A stretch of DNA of 19,294 bases, from assembly GCA_036675565.1 (NCBI GenBank), contig JAKFER010000033.1, forward strand, positions 1 through 19,294, in the 5' to 3' direction. The notes beneath the pieces are model-generated. The model did not search any database. It was not told where the DNA came from and saw only the letters and a list, made by a program, of their open reading frames with translations. Positions 7,517 through 15,020 of this stretch are shown piece after piece. The stretch comes from JACCYQ01 sp036675565. Its GTDB lineage: Bacteria; Bacteroidota; Bacteroidia; Chitinophagales; Chitinophagaceae. The position numbers were made by a program, and so were the translations under genes. Every line of letters starts with the position of its first letter. The stretch's first letter is position 1.

Positions 7517-8995
7517 ATGCAGCAAGCCCTGGAACTTATAAACGAGTTATATCAGCAATGGAAAGGCCGTGAAGCGGCATCGGTGGATATCTTACCCAAA
7601 AGCGGTAGTGAACGGCGGTATTTCAGGGTTCATGAACAGGAAGGCAGTTCCGTAATTGCTACACTTGGCGCCAACGTGCAGGAGAATGAAACTTTCATTT
7701 ATTTTTCCCGCCATTTTAAAAAAATTGGACTTCCCGTTCCGGAAATATTGGTGACCAATGAAGATGGTACTATTTACCTGCAACAGGATTTTGGTAATAT
7801 TTCTTTATTGAATCATTTGGAAAAGGAAGGTTTTTCGGAGCATGTCTACGAGCTTTTCAAAAAAAGCCTGCACGAACTGGCACGATTGCAGGTAAAAGCC
7901 CATGAAGACATGGATTATGAATACTGCCTCACCAATAAAGAATTTGGCAAGGAAGCCATCATGGCGGACCTCCTGTATTTTAAATATTATTTCCTGGATG
8001 CATTAAGACGCCCATACGATAAGCAAAAATTACTCAATGATTTTGAAGCTTTGAGTAATTACCTGGCGCATACGGAATTCAAATATTTTATGTTTCGTGA
8101 TTTTCAGAGCCGCAACATCATGGTAACCCCGGACGATGAAGTTTATTTTATCGATTACCAGGGTGGTATGCAGGGAGCGCCGCAATATGATGTGGCCAGT
8201 ATGTTGTGGCAGGCCCGCGCCAATTTACCCGATGAGTGGAAGGAAAAATTACTGGAAGATTATATGGATTCATTTGGCACCCAGATCAACCAGCCTTTGA
8301 ACAAAACTATGTTTCGCATTCAATACAACGGCTATGTTTTGATCCGGTTATTACAAGTGTTGGGAGCTTATGGCTTTCGTGGATTGTTTGAAAGAAAGGC
8401 GCAGTTCCTGACCAGCATACCACTGGCATTGAAGAACCTGAAATGGTTTATTGAAAACCAGAGCCTGGGTATCATTGTTCCGGAATTTATGCGGGTGCTT
8501 CAATTGTGTGTATCAGATGAAGTTATTGAACAATTCACGCCATTACAAGCAGATGAAAATACCCCTCTGGTAGTGAGGATCCAAAGTTTTTCTTATAAAA
8601 AAGGTTGCCCGGTAGATGAATCAGGAAATGGTGGTGGATTTGTATTTGATTGCAGGGGGATATTGAATCCCGGTCGCATTGAAGAATATAAAACGCAGCA
8701 TGGCCGTAACAAGCCGGTGATGGATTTTTTGGAACAACAGTCACGCATGACCGATTTTTTGAACAGCGTTTTTGATATCGTGGATATGAGTGTTGAAGAA
8801 TATATCCGGCGTGGTTTTGCCAACCTGATGGTTAGCTTTGGCTGCACAGGCGGCCAGCATCGCAGTGTATATGCCGCCGATGCTTTGGCCAGACACCTAA
8901 AAAACAAATTCAAGGTAAAAATCGAATTAAAACACATTGTGCAGGAAGAAAAGAACTGGGAAAATCCTTTGCCCGTAAAAAATACGAACAACTAA
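7517..8995 (+). CDS. AmgK-like sugar kinase fused to RapZ C-terminal domain
   Basis: A 492-residue cytosolic two-domain protein. Residues 1 to about 330 are an APH/choline-kinase-fold phosphotransferase most like AmgK, the anomeric MurNAc/GlcNAc 1-kinase. The catalytic loop 'FRDFQSRN' (193-200) keeps D195 and N200, and the metal-binding D213 sits in 'FIDYQGG'; the usual loop His is Phe193. Residues about 351-475 are a RapZ C-terminal domain: 'SFSYKKG' (357-363), 'FDCRG' (377-381) and 'GCTGGQHRSV' (442-451). The N-terminal P-loop ATPase of full-length RapZ is absent. In E. coli this C-terminal domain binds glucosamine-6-phosphate and RNA. The next gene encodes a MurU-like nucleotidyltransferase 15 nt away, so a role in recycling cell-wall amino sugars is likely. 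The fused domain may sense amino-sugar phosphates, which is inference. Confidence 0.85.
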   Translation: MQQALELINELYQQWKGREAASVDILPKSGSERRYFRVHEQEGSSVIATLGANVQENETFIYFSRHFKKIGLPVPEILVTNEDGTIYLQQDFGNISLLNHLEKEGFSEHVYELFKKSLHELARLQVKAHEDMDYEYCLTNKEFGKEAIMADLLYFKYYFLDALRRPYDKQKLLNDFEALSNYLAHTEFKYFMFRDFQSRNIMVTPDDEVYFIDYQGGMQGAPQYDVASMLWQARANLPDEWKEKLLEDYMDSFGTQINQPLNKTMFRIQYNGYVLIRLLQVLGAYGFRGLFERKAQFLTSIPLALKNLKWFIENQSLGIIVPEFMRVLQLCVSDEVIEQFTPLQADENTPLVVRIQSFSYKKGCPVDESGNGGGFVFDCRGILNPGRIEEYKTQHGRNKPVMDFLEQQSRMTDFLNSVFDIVDMSVEEYIRRGFANLMVSFGCTGGQHRSVYAADALARHLKNKFKVKIELKHIVQEEKNWENPLPVKNTNN

Positions 8996-9010
8996 ATCGC
9001 CTACCTGTTG

Positions 9011-9796
9011 ATGCAAGAAAAAAATGAAAATACCGGTGAACCCCAATCATTTGCGGGGGCCGCAAATGCGATGATCTTCAGCGCCGGGTTGGGTACCCGG
9101 TTTAAACCATGGACGGATAAACATCCCAAAGCTTTGGCCCAGGTGAATGGTAAAACATTATTACAACGAAACATAGAATACCTGGCCAGGAACGGTTTTA
9201 AAAATGTGATCGTGAACGTGCATCATTTTGCAGACCAGATGAAGTCAGCAGTGAAGGAAAACAATGGCTGGGGATCTGCTGTGATCATCAGTGATGAAGC
9301 CAATGAAGTATTGGAAACCGGTGGAGGTTTGCTTAAAGCAAAATCTTTGTTCAAAGAAAATGAACCATTTATCACCTGTAACGTGGATGTGTTAACGGAT
9401 ATGGATATACGCAAATTAATTTCATTCCATCGCCAGCATAAAGCACTGATCTCTTTTGGTGTTACTAAAAGAAAAACGTCCCGTTATTTATTGTTTGATG
9501 AATATGACCGTTTATGGGGATGGCGCAATGAAAAGACAGGCGAAGAAAAAGGTCCGCACCTGGAATGGCCGGCAGAGAAGCAGTCGAAATTAATTCCCAA
9601 AGCATATAGTTGTGTTGTTGTTTTTAATTACGAAATTTTTTCCCTCATCAGGCAGGCTGGCAAATTTTCCCTGATGGATGTTTACCTGGACCTTGCTGCT
9701 GAGCACCGTATCATGGGTTTTGACCATACCGGGGATAAATGGGTTGATGTGGGGAGGCCGGAAAGTGTAACTGTGGCGGAGGAAATGTTTGTTTGA
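9011..9796 (+). CDS. MurU-like sugar-1-phosphate nucleotidyltransferase
   Basis: Expected to transfer a nucleotidyl group to a sugar-1-phosphate; by context it makes UDP-MurNAc from MurNAc-1-phosphate. The nucleotidyltransferase signature is at residues 21-42: 'MIFSAGLGTRFKPWT' followed by the 'HPKAL' lysine (K40). Downstream are 'NVHHFADQM', 'LETGGGLLKA' and the metal-site segment 'CNVDVLTDMD'. The length (261 aa) is close to stand-alone MurU/MobA-like enzymes and well short of GlmU, and no acyltransferase domain follows. The start is ATG at 9011; a TTG at 9008 abuts it, and Met21 (9071) is a shorter alternative that would remove a polar 20-residue extension. It begins 15 nt after the kinase-RapZ gene, so the two are probably co-transcribed. 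Other sugar substrates, such as mannose- or heptose-1-phosphate, remain possible. Confidence 0.85.
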   Translation: MQEKNENTGEPQSFAGAANAMIFSAGLGTRFKPWTDKHPKALAQVNGKTLLQRNIEYLARNGFKNVIVNVHHFADQMKSAVKENNGWGSAVIISDEANEVLETGGGLLKAKSLFKENEPFITCNVDVLTDMDIRKLISFHRQHKALISFGVTKRKTSRYLLFDEYDRLWGWRNEKTGEEKGPHLEWPAEKQSKLIPKAYSCVVVFNYEIFSLIRQAGKFSLMDVYLDLAAEHRIMGFDHTGDKWVDVGRPESVTVAEEMFV

Positions 9797-9800
9797 GGAA

Positions 9801-9924
9801 GTTTAGGGTTTAGAGGTTAGCGTTTAGTTGTTTAGTTGTTTAGTTGTTTAGTTGTTTAGTTGTTTAGTTGTTTAGTTGTTTAGTTGTAATTCTCAAATTT
9901 TCAAATTGTTCATTTTCAAATTAT
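9801..9924. repeat. Low-complexity intergenic mosaic after the nucleotidyltransferase
   Basis: G-form GTTTAGGGTTTAG words (9801-9886, including the perfect 8-bp array) are followed by C-form AATTCTCAAATTTTCAAATT (9888-9907) and CATTTTCAAATT (9911-9922). The 20-mer at 9888-9907 is an exact direct copy of 1293-1312 and an exact inverted copy of 12014-12033, so the M1 peptidase gene is bracketed by 20-bp inverted repeats. Confidence 0.75.
9823..9886. repeat. Perfect tandem array, eight copies of TTTAGTTG
   Basis: Eight uninterrupted copies of the 8-mer TTTAGTTG (64 bp), preceded by irregular GTTTAGGG words. Such perfect short arrays are prone to slipped-strand length change. It lies 27 nt past the stop of the nucleotidyltransferase and about 165 nt before the M1 peptidase start. 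Confidence 0.95.
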
Positions 9925-9984
9925 TTTCTTCCTAATTTTTCATTAAATAAATCCGCATCCTGTTTTCTATGCAACCTTAATCAT

Positions 9985-9992
9985 TATCTTTC
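9985..9992 (+). promoter_or_regulatory. Putative -7 element for the M1 peptidase
   Basis: TATCTTTC matches TAnnTTTG except at the last base. The -33 region is weak (TTTTC about 18 bp upstream). A start site just downstream would leave a leader of roughly 50 nt holding two hairpins: CACTA/TAGTG (9994-10008) and AAGCCG/CGGCTT. Confidence 0.35.
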
Positions 9993-10008
9993 GCACTAAA
10001 AAATAGTG

Positions 10009-10032
10009 AAGCCGTTCATCGCCGGCTTTTTT
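10009..10032 (+). terminator. Terminator-like hairpin upstream of the M1 peptidase
   Basis: AAGCCG (10009-10014) pairs with CGGCTT (10023-10028) across an 8-nt loop, followed by a run of six T (10027-10032). It could terminate transcription from the upstream kinase/nucleotidyltransferase unit. It lies only 21 nt before the M1 ATG and downstream of a promoter-like box, so it might instead be a leader hairpin. Confidence 0.5.
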
Positions 10033-10052
10033 AATGATATAAAACGTAACTA

Positions 10053-11996
10053 ATGAAGAAATTTCTAGCCGGTTGTTTGCTTGTTTTTTTAAGCAGTGGA
10101 TTGTTTGCCCAAACGAATTATGATCACCGGGAAGCATTTGGTCCCAATTTTTACCCGCAAAGCGGAACGCCATACAGGAGCGCCAGTGGCCAACCCGGGC
10201 CATCTTACTGGCAAAATGCAGCCAATTATAAGATCAATGCCACATTGGATACCACTAACCAAATAGTTAAAGGCGATGTAGAAATTAATTATATTAATAA
10301 CAGTCCGGACGATTTGAAATTTTTGTGGTTATACCTGGACCAGAATATTTATAAAGAAGATTCCCGTGGCTCATACACAACTACCCAAACAGGAGGACGC
10401 TGGGCAAACCCGGAATTTACAAAAGGCAGTATGGTGAAAAATATTTCTGTTACGGATGCAGCCAATAAAACATCCACACCTGAATACACTATTACTGATA
10501 CCCGCATGCAGGTATGGTTGCCACAAACTTTAAAAGCAGGTGGTGGCAAAGTGAAACTGAAAATGAATTTTGAATTTATGGTTCCGCAATATGGAACGGA
10601 CCGGATGGGTCGACTGCCTTCGAAGAATGGTACTATTTACGAAGTGGCTCAATGGTTTCCACGGATGGCCGTTTATGATGACCTGCAGGGATGGAACACC
10701 CTGCCCTATATTGGAGCCGGGGAGTTTTATTTAGAATATGGTGATGTTGAATTCAATATCACTGCACCTGCCAGTATGATTGTTGTGGGCGGTGGTGAAT
10801 TACTGAACCCGCAGGAATGCTTAACCGCGGAGCAATTAAAAAGATATAACCAGGCAAAGAATAGTGATAAAACGGTTATGCTTCGCAGTGAGCAGGAAGT
10901 AAAGCAGGCATCTTCACGCCCGGCCAAACCATCACTTACCTGGAAATTTAAATTGAATAATACCCGCGATGTGGCATGGGCCGCTTCCACCGCATTTGTA
11001 TGGGATGCTGCCAGGATCAATTTACCGGGTGGTAAAAAATCATTGGCGATGAGTGCATATCCAGTTGAAAGTATTGTCAAAGACGGTTGGCAGCGTTCTA
11101 CAGAATTCACCAAAGCAAGTATTGAACATTATTCAGACATGTGGTACGCATATCCATGGCCGGTAGCAGTAAATGTGGCCGGTATTGTTGGCGGTATGGA
11201 ATATCCGGGCATTGTTTTCTGCAGTTATAAATCGGCTGGCGCTGATCTCTGGGGCGTTACTGATCATGAATTCGGGCATGCCTGGTTCCCCATGATCGTA
11301 GGAACGAATGAAAGAAAATATGCCTGGATGGATGAAGGCTTTACCACATTCATCAATGGCATTTCGACCAAAAAATTTAATAATGGCGAGTTTGCCGATC
11401 AAACTTATTTCCCCGGCGATCTGACCAAATATATGTTTCACGATTATATGGATGGATTGTATAATCAACCCGATGTTATTCAGCAGGAAAACCTGGGTAT
11501 TGCAGCTTACCTGAAACCCTCTGTTATGCTGGATGCCCTGCGGGAAGTGGTACTGGGACCAGAAAGATTTGATGCTGCATTCAGGGAATACATTAAACGC
11601 TGGGCATTCAAGCATCCCACCCCTTATGATTTCTTCCATACGATGGAAAATGCTTCAGGGGAAGATCTCGGTTGGTTTTGGAGAAGCTGGATCATGAATA
11701 CGTGGAAACTGGACCAGGGTGTAAAAGGTGTGAGTTATGTAGATAAGATCCCATCTAAAGGCGCTTTTGTTACTATTGAAAACCTGGAGAAAATGCCGAT
11801 GCCGGTGATTGTTCAAATCAAAGAAACCAATGGAAAAGAACACAAAATCAAATTACCTGTAGAAGTATGGCAACGGGGAGCCACATGGACATTTAAAGTA
11901 CCCACTACCAGTGAGATACAGGATATTATCCTGGACCCTGAAAATGTATTACCAGATTTGAACAGGGCAAATAATCAGTGGAAAAAAGGGTTTTGA
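10053..11996 (+). CDS. Secreted M1-family metallopeptidase
   Basis: A zinc aminopeptidase-type protein of 647 residues. A clear signal peptide (residues 1-20, ending 'GLFAQ') predicts export to the periplasm or outer surface. The N-terminal beta-domain has the M1 pattern 'YKINATLDTTNQIVKGDVEI'. The exopeptidase motif appears as GGMEYP (380-385), a variant of GxMEN. Zinc ligands are HEFGH (H405, H409, catalytic E406) and E428 in 'WMDEGF', all retained. The C-terminus ends in a short beta-domain rather than the long helical domain of PepN-type enzymes, as in many Bacteroidota M1 proteins. The start is ATG at 10053 after an AT-rich leader without Shine-Dalgarno. Likely role: trimming extracellular or periplasmic peptides for nutrition. 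The exact specificity is not visible. Confidence 0.92.
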   Translation: MKKFLAGCLLVFLSSGLFAQTNYDHREAFGPNFYPQSGTPYRSASGQPGPSYWQNAANYKINATLDTTNQIVKGDVEINYINNSPDDLKFLWLYLDQNIYKEDSRGSYTTTQTGGRWANPEFTKGSMVKNISVTDAANKTSTPEYTITDTRMQVWLPQTLKAGGGKVKLKMNFEFMVPQYGTDRMGRLPSKNGTIYEVAQWFPRMAVYDDLQGWNTLPYIGAGEFYLEYGDVEFNITAPASMIVVGGGELLNPQECLTAEQLKRYNQAKNSDKTVMLRSEQEVKQASSRPAKPSLTWKFKLNNTRDVAWAASTAFVWDAARINLPGGKKSLAMSAYPVESIVKDGWQRSTEFTKASIEHYSDMWYAYPWPVAVNVAGIVGGMEYPGIVFCSYKSAGADLWGVTDHEFGHAWFPMIVGTNERKYAWMDEGFTTFINGISTKKFNNGEFADQTYFPGDLTKYMFHDYMDGLYNQPDVIQQENLGIAAYLKPSVMLDALREVVLGPERFDAAFREYIKRWAFKHPTPYDFFHTMENASGEDLGWFWRSWIMNTWKLDQGVKGVSYVDKIPSKGAFVTIENLEKMPMPVIVQIKETNGKEHKIKLPVEVWQRGATWTFKVPTTSEIQDIILDPENVLPDLNRANNQWKKGF

Positions 11997-11997
11997 T

Positions 11998-12304
11998 CAA
12001 TTTGAGAATTAGTAATTTGAAAATTTGAGAATTGTTGATCAGTTGATTGGTAGAAAGGTTGTGGAATTGGGAATTTGGAATTAGGCTTTTATTCGACTAA
12101 ACGTCTAAACACCTCAACTTCTAAACTACATTGGGTTAACGGAATTAGGAATTAGGAATTTGGTATAGGCTGATTTTCGACGAAACACCTAAATCAACTA
12201 AACAAATAAACGTTAAACCCTAAACTTTTCATGCTGCCTGCCCCGCTGAATTGCGTGGAAGCTTGTAGAAGCACTGAACTCTAAACTTCTAAACTCTAAA
12301 CTCC
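11998..12304. repeat. Long low-complexity intergenic mosaic
   Basis: The 374-nt gap between the M1 gene and the YtxH gene holds no credible ORF. In order it has: TTTGAGAATT and AATTTGAAAATTTGAGAATT (12014-12033); TTGATCAGTTGATTGG; GGAATT words (12063-12085, whose last 22 bp are an exact inverted copy of 7421-7442); CTAAAC words (12097-12127); GGAATTAGGAATTAGG words (12141-12163); and further CTAAAC words (12190-12224 and 12279-12303). A short unique island lies at about 12229-12275. The order G-form, C-form, G-form, C-form suggests two adjacent units. The last 60 nt before the YtxH gene are plain AT-rich DNA that probably carries its promoter. Confidence 0.75.
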
Positions 12305-12370
12305 CATGCTGGCCTGATATTTTTATACTTAATCCTGACAAATAAATTTTATCATAAAACATATAATGAT

Positions 12371-12622
12371 ATGAGTAAATTTTTTTCAGGGCTGGTAACG
12401 GGTGTTGTACTCGGAATCATGTTTGCCCCAGATAAAGGTTCAGAAACCCGTCGCCGGGTAGCCAAGGCAGGTGAAGATGTAAAACATACTTTTACCGATA
12501 TGATCGATGGCGCCAAAGAGGGATACGAAACCATCAGAACCAAGGTTAATAATCTTGCAAATAAACATGATAATGACCCGGCCTATAGCCGGAATGCCGA
12601 TAATTCATGGCCGCCAGCGTAA
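12371..12622 (+). CDS. YtxH domain-containing small protein
   Basis: An 83-residue protein. A short Gly-rich hydrophobic N-terminal segment, 'FFSGLVTGVVLGIMFAP' (4-20), is the YtxH family hallmark and is probably membrane-anchoring. A charged, probably helical region follows (25-70) with heptad-like spacing. Related proteins are often stress- or envelope-associated in Gram-positive and Bacteroidota genomes; a biochemical role is not established. ATG at 12371 is the only sensible start. The next small gene begins 33 nt downstream in the same direction, so the two may form a small operon ending at the strong terminator at 12903-12929. Confidence 0.8.
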   Translation: MSKFFSGLVTGVVLGIMFAPDKGSETRRRVAKAGEDVKHTFTDMIDGAKEGYETIRTKVNNLANKHDNDPAYSRNADNSWPPA

Positions 12623-12655
12623 TGGTAAATTTTTTTAAACCAAAAATCTACAACT

Positions 12656-12937
12656 ATGCCAGGAAGAGGAGATAACAACAAATCGGGTTCTGCGGGACGC
12701 GGAGCCAGCAACCAGAGCAACCAACCGTTTGTAGCGGATTCCGAAAAGGAACCTAAATCCAACCATGGCAAAAAAACGGGTGGTTCCGCATCTGAAAAGA
12801 TGATAAAACAAAAGTACAATCTGCTAACAGAAACAGCAGTATCAAAGGAAACCGGGAATAGGACAACAGTACCAACTAACGGTTACATACATACTAAAAT
12901 AGAACCAGGCAAAATGCCTGGTTTTTTTTGTGGCTGA
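12656..12937 (+). CDS. Small polar hypothetical protein, 3' end uncertain
   Basis: A 93-residue frame not recognised as a family. Residues 1-47 are polar and low-complexity, rich in Gly, Asn, Ser and Lys with a 'KKTGGSA' motif, and look like a disordered small basic protein. The last 45 residues look less like coding sequence, and the final dozen ('EPGKMPGFF') are encoded by the terminator hairpin itself. That is unusual and suggests a lost stop codon or a frameshift. An A7 run at 12770-12776 and a TGATAA in another frame at 12801-12806 are possible sites. The 5' portion sits 33 nt after the YtxH gene. Confidence 0.5.
   Translation: MPGRGDNNKSGSAGRGASNQSNQPFVADSEKEPKSNHGKKTGGSASEKMIKQKYNLLTETAVSKETGNRTTVPTNGYIHTKIEPGKMPGFFCG
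12903..12929 (+). terminator. Strong rho-independent terminator
   Basis: A perfect 9-bp stem, AACCAGGCA (12903-12911) / TGCCTGGTT (12915-12923), has an AAA loop and is followed by T to 12929 (eight in a row from 12922). It ends the YtxH/hypothetical pair and overlaps the last codons of the open frame there. Confidence 0.92.
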
Positions 12938-13012
12938 AAATTTTTTAATTTATTCAAACATCAAAATCATCATTAATTAACCTGCCTTATCAAAAAAACA
13001 TACTGAACCTGA

Positions 13013-13045
13013 TTTGTTTTATGTTTTTGTAAAGGGTTAAATTTA
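13013..13045 (+). promoter_or_regulatory. Putative acs promoter
   Basis: TTTG (13013-13016), a 21-bp spacer, then TAAATTTA (13038-13045), one mismatch from TAnnTTTG. The acs ATG is 33 nt downstream. Confidence 0.4.
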
Positions 13046-13078
13046 CAATCCATTATTCATCCAAAAACAACCGGATTC

Positions 13079-14992
13079 ATGTCTGTATTCAAGATCAGCA
13101 GCCTGGAGCAATACCATCAGCAATACCGTGAAAGCGTTGAGAACCCTGAAAAATTCTGGGCCGATATCGCCACTCATTTTCACTGGCATAAACAACCGAA
13201 AAATATACTGGAATGGGATTTTGACAACTTTGATGTAAAATGGTTCCGTGATGGTGAATTAAACATTACCGAAAATTGTCTTGACCGGCATTTAGCTGAT
13301 CGTGGAGAAACCCCTGCCCTGATCTGGGAACCGAATGACCCGGATGAACATCACCGGGTATTAACCTATAATGACCTGCATGAAAAAGTAAACCAGTTTG
13401 CGCATGTATTAAAACAAAACGGTGCCAAAAAAGGTGATCGCATTTGCATTTACATGGGAATGATTCCTGAACTGGCCATTGCTGTTTTAGCCTGTGCCCG
13501 CATCGGAGCTATACATTCCGTGATCTTTGGTGGATTCAGTGCGAAAAGCATTGCGGATCGTCTACAGGATGCGCAGGCAGAATATGTGATCACCTGTGAT
13601 GGTGCCTTTCGCGGGGCAAAAGATATTCCATTAAAAGAAGTTATCGATGATGCATTGATCGCCTGTCCTTTTGTAAAAAGAGTGATTGTATGTACCCGCA
13701 CCCGTCGACCGGTCAGTATGATCAAGGGCCGTGATGTTTGGTGGGAAGATGAAATAAAAAAAGTGGAAACACTGGGTTTAAAAGATGTTCACCCGGAAGT
13801 GATGAATGCGGAAGATGAATTATTTATTTTGTACACATCGGGTTCCACCGGTAAACCTAAAGGTGTAGTTCATACCATTGGCGGGTATATGGTTTATGCC
13901 AACTATACATTTGTAAATGCTTTTCAATACCAGCCCGGTGATGTTCATTTTTGCACCGCAGATATTGGATGGATCACCGGTCATTCTTATATTTTATATG
14001 GTCCGCTGAGTGCCGGAGCCACCAGCCTGATGTTTGAAGGCATTCCGACCTGGCCCGATGCCGGAAGATTCTGGGACATTGTAGAAAAATACCAGGTCAA
14101 TATTCTTTATACGGCTCCAACAGCCATCAGGTCTTTAATGGGATTTGGAACGGATCATGTAACCGGGAAAGATCTTTCATCCATAAAAGTTTTAGGTACC
14201 GTAGGTGAGCCCATCAATGAAGAAGCCTGGCATTGGTATGATAACAACATCGGCAAAAATAACAGCCCCGTGGTTGATACCTGGTGGCAAACGGAAACCG
14301 GTGGTATCATGATCTCCAATATGGCTGGAATAACCCCAGCCAAACCCACCTTTGCCACTTTACCCATGCCCGGTGTGCAACCTTTATTGGTAGATGAAAA
14401 CGGCGTGGAGATCATGGAAAATAATGTAAGCGGAAATCTATGTATCCGTGCACCCTGGCCTGGCATTTTGCGCACAACCTACCGGGATCATGAAAGATGC
14501 AAACAAACTTATTTCAGTACTTATCCCGGCCTGTATTTTACCGGTGATGGAGCCATGCGGGATGAAAATGGGAATTACCGTATAACGGGGCGGGTTGATG
14601 ATGTATTGAATGTGAGTGGCCACCGGATTGGAACCGCAGAAGTGGAAAATGCAATTAACATGCATGCCGGAGTTGTTGAAAGCGCAGTGGTGGGTTACCC
14701 GCACGATGTAAAAGGACAAGGAATTTATGCTTATGTTATTGATGAAAATACACATGGGGATGAAGAACTGACACGCCGTGATATTTTACAAACCGTAACT
14801 CGCATTATTGGTGCCATTGCAAAGCCAGACAAGATCCAGTTTGTCAGCGGCCTGCCTAAAACACGCAGTGGAAAAATCATGCGCCGGATTTTAAGAAAAA
14901 TTGCGGAAGGTGAAACACAAAACCTGGGTGATACTTCTACACTGCTGGACCCGGGCGTAGTTGATGAAATAATAAAGGGGAAGCAGGTGTAG
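13079..14992 (+). CDS. acs: Acetate--CoA ligase (acetyl-CoA synthetase)
   Basis: AMP-forming acetyl-CoA synthetase: acetate + ATP + CoA gives acetyl-CoA + AMP + PPi, by way of acetyl-AMP, in the cytosol. The 637-residue length is typical. An N-terminal ACAS domain has 'FWADIATHFHWHK'. The ANL-superfamily P-loop 'YTSGSTGKPKG' is at 252-262 and the 'WWQTETGG' acetate/AMP motif at 402-409. The 'YRITGRVDDVLNVSGHRIGT' hinge and A8 region follow. The C-terminal catalytic lysine is K599 in 'TRSGKIMRR', the site acetylated in bacterial Acs enzymes. All key motifs are intact. ATG at 13079 has a promoter-like sequence upstream and a terminator ahead of that, so it is transcribed alone. A stable hairpin spans its stop codon. 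Confidence 0.97.
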   Translation: MSVFKISSLEQYHQQYRESVENPEKFWADIATHFHWHKQPKNILEWDFDNFDVKWFRDGELNITENCLDRHLADRGETPALIWEPNDPDEHHRVLTYNDLHEKVNQFAHVLKQNGAKKGDRICIYMGMIPELAIAVLACARIGAIHSVIFGGFSAKSIADRLQDAQAEYVITCDGAFRGAKDIPLKEVIDDALIACPFVKRVIVCTRTRRPVSMIKGRDVWWEDEIKKVETLGLKDVHPEVMNAEDELFILYTSGSTGKPKGVVHTIGGYMVYANYTFVNAFQYQPGDVHFCTADIGWITGHSYILYGPLSAGATSLMFEGIPTWPDAGRFWDIVEKYQVNILYTAPTAIRSLMGFGTDHVTGKDLSSIKVLGTVGEPINEEAWHWYDNNIGKNNSPVVDTWWQTETGGIMISNMAGITPAKPTFATLPMPGVQPLLVDENGVEIMENNVSGNLCIRAPWPGILRTTYRDHERCKQTYFSTYPGLYFTGDGAMRDENGNYRITGRVDDVLNVSGHRIGTAEVENAINMHAGVVESAVVGYPHDVKGQGIYAYVIDENTHGDEELTRRDILQTVTRIIGAIAKPDKIQFVSGLPKTRSGKIMRRILRKIAEGETQNLGDTSTLLDPGVVDEIIKGKQV

Positions 14993-14999
14993 CTTCCCC
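14977..14999 (+). terminator. Hairpin spanning the acs stop codon
   Basis: GGGGAAGC (14977-14984) and GCTTCCCC (14992-14999) form a perfect 8-bp GC-rich stem with a 7-nt loop that contains most of the TAG stop. No T-run follows directly; TTTTT occurs about 13 nt later. It may be a terminator variant or a 3'-stabilising hairpin. Confidence 0.45.
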
Positions 15000-15020
15000 C
15001 TGATATGTGGAGTTTTTCAA

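Noticed and set aside
8593..8991. 132-codon minus-strand open frame
   Set aside because: Antisense to the RapZ C-terminal domain.
9011..9796. GlmU or glucose-1-phosphate thymidylyltransferase (RmlA)
   Set aside because: Too short for GlmU, no left-handed beta-helix domain, and the neighbouring AmgK-like kinase favours a MurU-type role.
11133..11639. 168-codon minus-strand open frame
   Set aside because: It lies wholly antisense to the M1 peptidase catalytic region, whose motifs are intact.
9888..12033. Insertion sequence or composite transposon bounded by 20-bp inverted repeats
   Set aside because: The enclosed gene is an M1 peptidase, there is no transposase, no target duplication is evident, and the same word occurs elsewhere.
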